Below are positions 19,615-26,517 of a DNA stretch of 64,000 nt, piece by piece. The translations under genes and the position numbers were made by a program. Each line of letters starts with the position of its first letter. Position 1 is the first letter of the stretch. The stretch comes from Myxococcota bacterium. GTDB lineage: Bacteria; Myxococcota; UBA727; JABDBI01. The notes beneath the pieces are model-generated. The model was not told where the DNA came from. It was given only the letters and a program-made list of their open reading frames with translations, and made no database searches. Where the stretch lies: assembly GCA_040387835.1 (NCBI GenBank), contig JAZKCZ010000001.1, forward strand, positions 62,001 to 126,000. The letters are read 5' to 3'.

Positions 19615-20891
19615 TCGCCAATAATGTTATGGTCATGCTTAGGTTTGTCTGTTGGAGCTATTTCCTGAAGCTTTTCCCCGGCGGTTCCCATGGCACCTGC
19701 TAGTTGAACGACATTTTCTCGATTTAAGAAACCTTCGAACCCATGGCAACGTTGCACATATTCCGTGAACAAAGTGGAATAGGGCGAATGGGTTGCAAAT
19801 ACCTGTCTCAGTGCAGCTGCGTTACACGCACCGACGATTTTAGAGACAAATTCTATTTTCTCTTTATCATGCAAAGTCGCGATAACGAAATCGATGTTTT
19901 TTACCCCAGAGGCATGGTCGCCATCGAGCACGGCATAAGCAATATGATGCAACCTTCTGCCATAGTTGCGCACATAGTCTTCGGTTGGCATGGGTGTATT
20001 GGCAAAAGAGTTAACCATGTAAGGCACATCGCTGGCTGAGATAACTTTAGCTGGAGAAAGTCCATCGTCACCATGAAGCGACCTCGTTGCGCAGGTGGCT
20101 GTATCCATAGTTGGGACATCGAAAGCGCCCCAAAAGTAGTAGTTGGTCAAACAAAGCAGTTCCAAGATTGCGTCTTCTCTATCCGATGCCAGAACGCGGG
20201 CGGCCAAATGATCCAAACCATTTAAAAGTGGCGCAACACCGAGCTTGATAGATAGCTCTTCCTGTTTGGCTAGCTGCTGCTCATCGCTCTGAGAAATAGA
20301 AAACGGCATGCCAAGTTCCAAAGAGTCGAAATCTATCAGATTCGCGCTCGTGTAACCCATTCGGTTGTAGGTAAAGTTCGACATATGAGTGAATGAAATA
20401 TTCGGATTTGAATAAAATTGATTTTCTTGCGCTTCTGTATCGTAAAATCGAACACTGTGAGATTTTAAAATGGTCTTGGTTTGCTCTCTATCCTTAGTTC
20501 CAAATATTTCGCCTATGTACCGTGCCTGGGGTTTTGCTCTCGAGTTGGGGTACATCTTGTTAATCCGAACAATGTTGTCTTTATAATCTAAGCTTAGTGG
20601 CTCGAGCACAAAGAAAACGGGCTTATTTGCTCTATTAACTAGGCAGTAAATATTATGTGTGTCATTTCTAAAGCTCGCCTTGTACCGGTAAGGCGTCATT
20701 ACATATAACTCTTTCAGATAAGAAATAGCATCCCCGGCCTGCACTTGGACTGCAACGCCACAAATGTTACCGAGAAGTTGGCCAAGTCCGCTTGACGCCC
20801 GACGTTCATAAATCTTAGGAAGATATTCGTTAAAATAGGCCGAATTTTTTTTATCGCCGGCTGGTTTATAGGTCATTGGATCAACGGACAT
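19611..20891 (-). CDS. VOC-superfamily protein resembling 4-hydroxyphenylpyruvate dioxygenase
   Basis: This 426-residue protein is not a standard family member, but its C-terminal half has the spacing of 4-hydroxyphenylpyruvate dioxygenase. GLDHLAARV is near residue 228, LHHIAYAV near 316 and TLFTEYVQRCHGFEGF near 379. These supply the His, His, Glu iron triad expected for that fold. The N-terminal ~220 residues are less conserved. The substrate is unknown: a 2-oxo acid or a ring compound is a reasonable guess. It is the last gene of a three-gene operon with an RraA-like aldolase and an acetoacetate decarboxylase, so a ring-cleavage or keto-acid pathway is plausible. The length exceeds the bacterial enzyme (~360). 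Confidence 0.55.
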   Translation of the reverse strand: MSVDPMTYKPAGDKKNSAYFNEYLPKIYERRASSGLGQLLGNICGVAVQVQAGDAISYLKELYVMTPYRYKASFRNDTHNIYCLVNRANKPVFFVLEPLSLDYKDNIVRINKMYPNSRAKPQARYIGEIFGTKDREQTKTILKSHSVRFYDTEAQENQFYSNPNISFTHMSNFTYNRMGYTSANLIDFDSLELGMPFSISQSDEQQLAKQEELSIKLGVAPLLNGLDHLAARVLASDREDAILELLCLTNYYFWGAFDVPTMDTATCATRSLHGDDGLSPAKVISASDVPYMVNSFANTPMPTEDYVRNYGRRLHHIAYAVLDGDHASGVKNIDFVIATLHDKEKIEFVSKIVGACNAAALRQVFATHSPYSTLFTEYVQRCHGFEGFLNRENVVQLAGAMGTAGEKLQEIAPTDKPKHDHNIIGD

Positions 20892-20905
20892 AACTGAACT
20901 CCTTT

Positions 20906-21592
20906 TTAATCTAACTTGACGCCATCATGTTTTAATACTGCAGGATCGATCGAGTGGAGTTTCAAAAACTCCGGAATTTGAAGTAAAGTTTTCCCTTCAT
21001 TCAACTTTTGAACGAAGCCTAACTCGCTATTTGCAATCTTGACGGCCTGTTCGTAAATGGCCTTCGCTTTGGCCGCTGGGAAGGCCAAAACGCCTGTGGA
21101 ATCCGCGAATATCATGTCCCCAGGGTTGATATCGATGCCGCCACATTTAATTGGCTTGTTCATTTCGCCTGTTTGCGCTGCATTTCCATGAGGCACTGAG
21201 CCACGGGCAAACACCGGAAAGCCCATGGCGATGATGTCATCCACATCTCTTACGGCTCCATCTACAACCACGCCGGCGATGCCACGCACCTGGCAGGCCA
21301 AGGCCATGAGATCTCCCATGTGCCCTGAGGTCATATTGCCGTGCGCATTAAAAACTAAAACGGAGCCAGGAGGCGCTAGCGTTAGTGCTTCGTGCAAAGA
21401 AAGATTGGCAGCGGGCGGCACCTCAATGGTAAAGGCAGGACCAGCGGCTCGCATCGAGTAGTGCAGCGGCTTAATGCCAAAATCCATGATTTTCACATCG
21501 CTGCGGCCGGCATCAGCAATGTTGCCTGTCGATAGCTTTGGAAAACCGTTCATGATAGATTGAGCAATATTATTCATTTGATGCCTCTCCAT
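20906..21592 (-). CDS. RraA-like / 4-hydroxy-4-methyl-2-oxoglutarate aldolase family protein
   Basis: A 228-residue member of the RraA/HMG-aldolase family. The family core is visible: AAGPAFTIEVPPAANLSLHEAL, the catalytic-region VVVDGAVRDVDDI (Arg-Asp near residues 113-114), FPVFARGSVPHG and the metal-site block GDMIFADSTGVLAFP. Enzymes of this group cleave 4-carboxy-4-hydroxy-2-oxoadipate or similar compounds to pyruvate plus a 2-oxo acid, using a divalent metal. True RraA (RNase E inhibitor) is shorter (~160 residues), so an aldolase or decarboxylase role fits better. Its ATG at 21592 coincides with the end of the decarboxylase gene, implying coupled translation. The next gene follows after 14 bp. 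Confidence 0.8.
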   Translation of the reverse strand: MERHQMNNIAQSIMNGFPKLSTGNIADAGRSDVKIMDFGIKPLHYSMRAAGPAFTIEVPPAANLSLHEALTLAPPGSVLVFNAHGNMTSGHMGDLMALACQVRGIAGVVVDGAVRDVDDIIAMGFPVFARGSVPHGNAAQTGEMNKPIKCGGIDINPGDMIFADSTGVLAFPAAKAKAIYEQAVKIANSELGFVQKLNEGKTLLQIPEFLKLHSIDPAVLKHDGVKLD

Positions 21593-22338
21593 TATTCCTT
21601 CAAATAATCATAGATGACGTGGGCGTATGGCAGCGTTAAGTCAGCAATAATATGTTTCCCGCCAACAATACGTTTTACGGGAAAATCTGCCACAGGGGCA
21701 TTCACATGCGGTATTAAATGAAGCCGCGCGGGGCCGTACCAGCAGCCTTTGACGATCACTTCGGTAGATTTAAAGGACACCAGTTGTGCAATACAAGGCG
21801 TGCCGTCTACGCCCGGTATCAATTTTAGATTTACCTGTGGTTTTTCGAGTAATTCCTGAGTTTTATCATGTTCCATGGCGAGGTTTTCGTGTTTATATCC
21901 CATGGTACCAATGGCGACCGGTTGGCCTGCATAATGCAAAGTGCCTGTCAGGGTGTCTTTGGCGATTTGTAATTTAGGGTGAGCATATTTCTTTGGGAAT
22001 CCCCAGATCTCTCGCCCAGCAGCAATGGGTGCCTCATCGTCCAGATACATTTGCACGACAAAGTTGCACGCTTCACCTTTATAGGTGCAAGGTATGACAC
22101 AACCGCTCTCGGTGTAACTACCAAAACCACTACTATCGGGCATATTGATCCATTCGAAACTGATCAAATTGTCAGCGTTAGGCTCGAGTGGTTCTGGAAC
22201 TGCCGCCTTGAGAACAGCTGCGTCAGTTTCATAGGTAATTATAAGAAATTCTCGGTCAATGAAACGATACGGCCCCTTAGGAAAGCTTGGGCTCATGATG
22301 GGCATAGAGGCCGCATTCAGTATATCATTTTTCTTCAT
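21592..22338 (-). CDS. adc: Acetoacetate decarboxylase family protein
   Basis: A 248-residue member of the acetoacetate decarboxylase family. The Schiff-base lysine motif is present as AGREIWGFPKKYAHP (Lys near residue 117), after a Glu in the same segment (GREI) that shapes the active site. YKHENLAMEH and the C-terminal VKRIVGGKHIIADLTLPYAHVIYDYL also match the family. True enzymes release acetone and CO2 from acetoacetate, but related proteins act on other beta-keto or aldol substrates. It leads the operon Adc, RraA-like, HPPD-like, so a shared catabolic pathway is likely. A 35-bp gap separates it from thrS upstream on the opposite side. Confidence 0.85.
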   Translation of the reverse strand: MKKNDILNAASMPIMSPSFPKGPYRFIDREFLIITYETDAAVLKAAVPEPLEPNADNLISFEWINMPDSSGFGSYTESGCVIPCTYKGEACNFVVQMYLDDEAPIAAGREIWGFPKKYAHPKLQIAKDTLTGTLHYAGQPVAIGTMGYKHENLAMEHDKTQELLEKPQVNLKLIPGVDGTPCIAQLVSFKSTEVIVKGCWYGPARLHLIPHVNAPVADFPVKRIVGGKHIIADLTLPYAHVIYDYLKE

Positions 22339-22373
22339 GATATACTGACAATATTATATTGTTAGACTAGAAG

Positions 22374-24095
22374 TCAAATCGCTTTGCAGTATTCGAGTAA
22401 AGCGGTTTCAGTCATAAAGCCTAGGTCTTCCCCTGTTCTCGTTCGAACTGCTGCACCTTGCTGTTCAATCTCTTTGTCGCCAATAACCAGCATCAACGGT
22501 ACTTTTGACATTTGAGCGTCTCTGATTTTGGCGCCTAATTTATCGCTACCCATTGGGACAGTCACTCTAAAACCAGCGTTTACCAGTGCACGTTCAAGAT
22601 TTTTCGCGTAATCCAAATGCCTATCAGCAATACCCAAAATACGAATCTGTTCAGGAGCAAGCCAGAAAGGCAGGGCACCAGCGTGCTCTTCGATCAAGAT
22701 CCCCATAAAACGCTCCAGGGATCCTAGGAGCGCTCGGTGAATCATCACCGGTCGTTCGTTTTGGCCTTCGGGGTTAACAAAGTTCAAATCGAATCGCTCA
22801 GGGTTATTAAAATCGAGCTGAACGGTTGAGCATTGCCACATGCGGTCTAAGCAGTCTTGAAGTTTAATATCAATCTTAGGACCGTAAAAAGCACCGCCGC
22901 CTTCGTCGACCTGGTAAGTTAAGCCATGACGTTCAATGGCACGCTTAAGACTCGCCTCAGCTTTTTCCCATTCTTCTACTTCACCCACAAATTTTTCAGG
23001 CCTTGTGGATAGATTAACTTCAAATTTAGAGAAGCCAAACTTGTTAAGCACCATTAAAACGAAGCCGATTACACGATCGAGTTCTTCGTCAATTTGATCC
23101 CAACGGCAGAATAAATGCGCATCATCCTGGGTGAATCCACGCACGCGCATGAGGCCGTGCATGACGCCAGCAAGCTCGTAGCGATAGACCGTTCCAAACT
23201 CAGCGTATCTAAACGGCAGCTCGCGATAGCTGCGCATTTTATTCTTAAAAGTTAAAATATGAAAAGGACAGTTCATGGGCTTGAGGACATATTCTTGTCC
23301 ATCAACGTCCATCGGCGCGAACATGCTGTCGCGATAGAACTCCCAGTGGCCGGAGGTTTTCCACAAATCAGACTTCGCAATATGCGGTGAGAAGACCATC
23401 TCGTAGCCGTGCTTAAAATGCGCGTCGCGCAGATAGTCTTCGATGGCAACGCGCACTCTCGCGCCTTTAGGAAGCCAAGTGACTAAGCCTGCGCCGATCA
23501 AAGGATCGGATACGGAAAACAACTCAAGCTGAGGACCCAGTTTGCGATGGTCTCTCTTTTTGGCTTCTTCAATCTTATGCAGATGGGAATCCAGCGCTTC
23601 TTGCGATTCAAATGCGATGCCTGAAATGCGCTGCAACATTTCGCGGTTTTTATCTGCGCGCCAGTACGAGCCTGATACGCCGGTTAGTTTAAAAGCTTTG
23701 ATGCTGCTGGCATTTGGAAGATGCGGCCCGCGGCAAAGGTCAACGAAGTCGCCGTTTTGGTAAATGGTGACAGTATCACTCGGGATCCAATCTAAAATTT
23801 CTTTTTTATAGCGCTGACCAAGTTTTTCGAACAAGCCGTAAGCTTCAGCTTTGGGAAGTTCTGTTTGCTCAAACGCATCGCCTTTTTTAATCAGGCGCTT
23901 CATCTCGGCTTCAATTACCGGCAAATCTTCGGGGACGACTGGCCTGCCAATATCGACATCGTAATAAAAACCATCTGAGTGGTCTTTGGGGCCCATGGTG
24001 ATTTGCGCTCCCGGGTACAGCTTGATTATCGCAGCAGCAAGAACGTGTTCGCAGCTATGACACAGAGTGTCCCGAGGATTTTCATGGGCATGCAT
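22374..24095 (-). CDS. thrS: Threonyl-tRNA synthetase without the TGS domain
   Basis: ThrRS charges tRNA-Thr. The 573-residue protein lacks the ~60-residue N-terminal TGS domain (E. coli enzyme ~640). The editing domain is intact: HSCEH (His13, His17) and CRGPH near 118-122. The class II core has MNCPFHI with the zinc cysteine, a motif 2 loop at FRYAEFGTVYRYE, RVRGFTQDDAHLFC and motif 3 at HRALLGSLERF, then the anticodon-binding domain. The start ATG at 24095 is the only possible start ahead of the conserved editing motif and touches the 3' CCA of the tRNA-Val gene, so no Shine-Dalgarno can lie between. The mRNA may be leaderless after tRNA processing. infC does not follow it. Confidence 0.95.
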   Translation of the reverse strand: MHAHENPRDTLCHSCEHVLAAAIIKLYPGAQITMGPKDHSDGFYYDVDIGRPVVPEDLPVIEAEMKRLIKKGDAFEQTELPKAEAYGLFEKLGQRYKKEILDWIPSDTVTIYQNGDFVDLCRGPHLPNASSIKAFKLTGVSGSYWRADKNREMLQRISGIAFESQEALDSHLHKIEEAKKRDHRKLGPQLELFSVSDPLIGAGLVTWLPKGARVRVAIEDYLRDAHFKHGYEMVFSPHIAKSDLWKTSGHWEFYRDSMFAPMDVDGQEYVLKPMNCPFHILTFKNKMRSYRELPFRYAEFGTVYRYELAGVMHGLMRVRGFTQDDAHLFCRWDQIDEELDRVIGFVLMVLNKFGFSKFEVNLSTRPEKFVGEVEEWEKAEASLKRAIERHGLTYQVDEGGGAFYGPKIDIKLQDCLDRMWQCSTVQLDFNNPERFDLNFVNPEGQNERPVMIHRALLGSLERFMGILIEEHAGALPFWLAPEQIRILGIADRHLDYAKNLERALVNAGFRVTVPMGSDKLGAKIRDAQMSKVPLMLVIGDKEIEQQGAAVRTRTGEDLGFMTETALLEYCKAI

Positions 24096-24170
24096 TGGTA
24101 GGCACGGCCGGTATCGAACCGGCGACCCCTACCATGTCAAGGTAGTGCTCTACCACTGAGCTACGCGCCT
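24096..24170 (-). tRNA. tRNA-Val (anticodon GAC)
   Basis: The 75-base minus-strand gene folds into a normal cloverleaf. The acceptor 5' strand AGGCGCG pairs with CGTGCCT (one G-U). The D arm is GCTC/GAGC, the anticodon stem CTACC/GGTAG has loop TTGACAT giving anticodon GAC, and the T arm is GCCGG/CCGGC with loop TTCGATA. The CCA end is encoded. Its 3' end is directly adjacent to the thrS start codon with no intervening base. Upstream is the EGF-TM2 protein gene after 58 bp. Confidence 0.97.
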
Positions 24171-24228
24171 GCGAGCGGTGAATCAATCAATATTCGCTGC
24201 GTTTGTCAAGACGCCTTCGGGCGGATTA

Positions 24229-24708
24229 TCACCAACCTCTTAACGGGTATCCGTTCCCATCGGTAACCTCATTTCTTCCAAATCTAATTAAATCTGCAAG
24301 CCACCAGCAGGCAGCCCCCAACGAAAGAGTCGCATGCGCCCCTAAAAGCAGCCCATTTTTGCCTTCTTTTGCTTTGTTCAGGCCAGAGGCAATAGCCACA
24401 GCAACCGTTAGGATTAACTGACCCGCGCCTTGCCCATTATTGTTTACGTAAAACTCCCCAGCGCCAAGCAGTCCGAAAAGCGCCTGAAGTATGAAGGCAG
24501 GCGCTTGGCTTTTTTCCTTGTAAGAGCAGGCAGCTTTGGGTAAATCGCTCCACCCATCTAAGCACTGACACTTTCCATCGGGGTTGCAAAAAGCTTGGCC
24601 GTCACACTCATTCGTTGACAAGCATGGTGCTCCGGAAAAGTGGGTGCTGTTGTTGGCGAGCACTGAGTGAGACAGAAAAACGAAAGCAGCTAAAAGTAAA
24701 ATGCGCAT
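24229..24708 (-). CDS. Exported EGF-like plus TM2-domain membrane protein
   Basis: A 159-residue protein with a cleavable signal peptide (MRILLLAAFVFLSHSVLA). Residues ~27-65 hold six cysteines in an EGF-like or Dkk-like arrangement (CLSTNECDGQAFCNPDGKCQCLDGW). The rest is a TM2-type two-helix membrane unit: ALFGLLGAGEFYVNNNGQGAGQ, then a hydrophobic stretch, then WWLADLIRFG. TM2 domains occur in bacterial and eukaryotic proteins; fusion to an extracellular cysteine module is unusual. It lies between the ankyrin genes and tRNA-Val, all on the minus strand. The function is unknown; a surface role is an inference. Confidence 0.75.
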   Translation of the reverse strand: MRILLLAAFVFLSHSVLANNSTHFSGAPCLSTNECDGQAFCNPDGKCQCLDGWSDLPKAACSYKEKSQAPAFILQALFGLLGAGEFYVNNNGQGAGQLILTVAVAIASGLNKAKEGKNGLLLGAHATLSLGAACWWLADLIRFGRNEVTDGNGYPLRGW

Positions 24709-24731
24709 TGTAATCTCCCAAGCTTTTCAAG

Positions 24732-25682
24732 CTAGTTTCCACGGATGATATTCCAGCCGTTATCCGAGTGTGGGAGCGTTTCGTAACGGTCCATTCTGAG
24801 TTTAAGTTGTTTTAAAGGGCCATCTTTCAGCGCTGCAGTCTCGCGAGCTATATCTTCATCGCTGTATTGAAGCGCGGCTTGGGCTGCGCTTAGAAATTTA
24901 ATTAAAAGCTCGTTGTCTACGTTGAAAGCTCGATCGAATCCGCTAAGGGCTCGTTCGAAAGCCTCTCTTCTGAAAGGACTTTGGTAACCAGCAGCTCGTT
25001 CCAATTCGTCAATATAAGCGCTTCTAACAAGGTAGTCGGTATGAAACAGAGCTGCTTCTGGATGCTGATGAACTTTAAGCAGCAATATATGAGCATCTTC
25101 AACGCTTAAGTTGCTTACGTTCGCTGTTTCGAAGATGTTTCGCACCATATCCAAAGATAGATGTCGGTTTTTAAGCAGGTCGATCATTTTCTGATGTAGT
25201 GCCGGCTCCGGCATCGTTTTTAATAGGATATGTCTGGCGAGTTCCAAGTTATTGTTGTCCATTGCGTAAATCAGCGCAGGCAAACGTTGGAAATTCGGGT
25301 GGCATACTTCTGCGGCAGTCATTTTGTCGATTAATGCTATGCCAATTTCCTCGTAATGTTTGAGCTCCTTTGCTGCGCAGCCAGCCAAAGATCTTTGAGC
25401 TAACAAATTTAAAGCATGGTTATTTTGCCTGTCGAGAACGGCAATTTCTTCGTCGGGCATCTTCTCTAGAATTGACTGCGTTATGTCCGCGCTGCCAGTA
25501 ATTAGAGAACGCATGAGCGCATTTTGGCCAAGGTGGTTGGTAACTTTCCCAGGTACCCGGGGCAAAGAATTAGTTGTAAAGACATCTTCTAATTCTAAGT
25601 TTGGCGTAGCCGAGTCGGCCCCCTGAGCTGCAGGAAAGGTAAAGATGTTTAGTTTTATCGGGTTGGTCGGTAGGATAGGCAT
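24732..25682 (-). CDS. Ankyrin-repeat-like protein
   Basis: A 316-residue, mostly helical protein. The N-terminal third contains weak ankyrin repeats (LGQNALMRSLITGSADITQ, NNHALNLLAQRS, LPALIYAMDNNNLELARHIL). The remainder is helical without a clear family. No signal peptide is present. The start is set at 25682 (MPILPTN) rather than the upstream TTG because the neighbouring ankyrin protein also begins MPI-P, which suggests the two genes arose by duplication. A 27-bp gap separates it from that gene. The substrate or partner is unknown; such proteins often mediate protein-protein contact. Confidence 0.65.
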   Translation of the reverse strand: MPILPTNPIKLNIFTFPAAQGADSATPNLELEDVFTTNSLPRVPGKVTNHLGQNALMRSLITGSADITQSILEKMPDEEIAVLDRQNNHALNLLAQRSLAGCAAKELKHYEEIGIALIDKMTAAEVCHPNFQRLPALIYAMDNNNLELARHILLKTMPEPALHQKMIDLLKNRHLSLDMVRNIFETANVSNLSVEDAHILLLKVHQHPEAALFHTDYLVRSAYIDELERAAGYQSPFRREAFERALSGFDRAFNVDNELLIKFLSAAQAALQYSDEDIARETAALKDGPLKQLKLRMDRYETLPHSDNGWNIIRGN

Positions 25683-25709
25683 CTTGAAGCAACAAACCAA
25701 AAGCTCATT

Positions 25710-26468
25710 CTATTGAGCCAACTTGCGAACAGCTTGCGCCCAAGTACGCTGGCTATGCTCTGCGCGTGAAGCGACGCTTTCTTTGTGGCAATTCTGAATT
25801 TGCAGCTGTTCGGCCGGTGTTTTGGCTAAAATGGCTTCTATCTCACGCTTTAAATCGAATTCAATTGCAATCATTAGCGCTGTATTCCCTCTCATATTTT
25901 GCATGGCAAAATCTTCAGGAGCCATTTTGTTTATTACGGCCAAGGCGACAGTATCCCCTATTTTTTCGAAAGCGCGCATTAATAAAGTTCGACCACTTTC
26001 ATCTTCTCGCCATCTTAGTTGCGCAGATGACATTGAAGGCAAGAGGCGAAAGAAATCACTCATATTGTGTTGGATCGCTTCGTGTATTTCTGTCACACCA
26101 TCCATTTCTGAGGGCAATAGTGATGGGTTTTCCCGCCTAATCTTCTCTTTGCTTTCGGCTCTAGCCTCCCCTAAGCGTTGCAAATGCTTTAGTTGAAAAT
26201 CGATCTCGTCTGTATTCATTGATCTTGGCGTAAGAAACGCAAAAGCGGGATGCGCAGATGCGTGGCAATAACCTTCCCATGTTGGAATCTGCATTCGGTT
26301 TACAGAGGAACCTTGATTACCCATGAATCGGTTATATTTGCCCATCGGACCTTCTGCGCTTGGTTCGAAAGTATCTTTAGGGGAAAATGGTTCAGAGGGA
26401 GCGCTCTCCGACGGTTCTTGAGTGGGCCAGTATTTGGTGGGCAAGTTAGTCGCTGGTCGTATGGGCAT
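25710..26468 (-). CDS. Ankyrin-repeat protein
   Basis: A 252-residue protein with a proline-rich disordered N-terminus (residues ~1-50) and ankyrin repeats in the C-terminal half. Repeat-like units read SGRTLLMRAFEKIGDTVALAV and RGNTALMIAIEFDLKREIEAIL, joined by helical linkers. No signal peptide is visible. It follows smc after 49 bp and precedes the other ankyrin-like protein on the same strand. The function is unknown. Ankyrin repeats are widespread in host-associated and predatory bacteria, but alone they do not show secretion into another cell. Confidence 0.75.
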   Translation of the reverse strand: MPIRPATNLPTKYWPTQEPSESAPSEPFSPKDTFEPSAEGPMGKYNRFMGNQGSSVNRMQIPTWEGYCHASAHPAFAFLTPRSMNTDEIDFQLKHLQRLGEARAESKEKIRRENPSLLPSEMDGVTEIHEAIQHNMSDFFRLLPSMSSAQLRWREDESGRTLLMRAFEKIGDTVALAVINKMAPEDFAMQNMRGNTALMIAIEFDLKREIEAILAKTPAEQLQIQNCHKESVASRAEHSQRTWAQAVRKLAQ

Positions 26469-26517
26469 GAACCTTTTTTCGGTGGGTTTCGATGATTGTT
26501 GCTTTAGGCTTTTCTCT

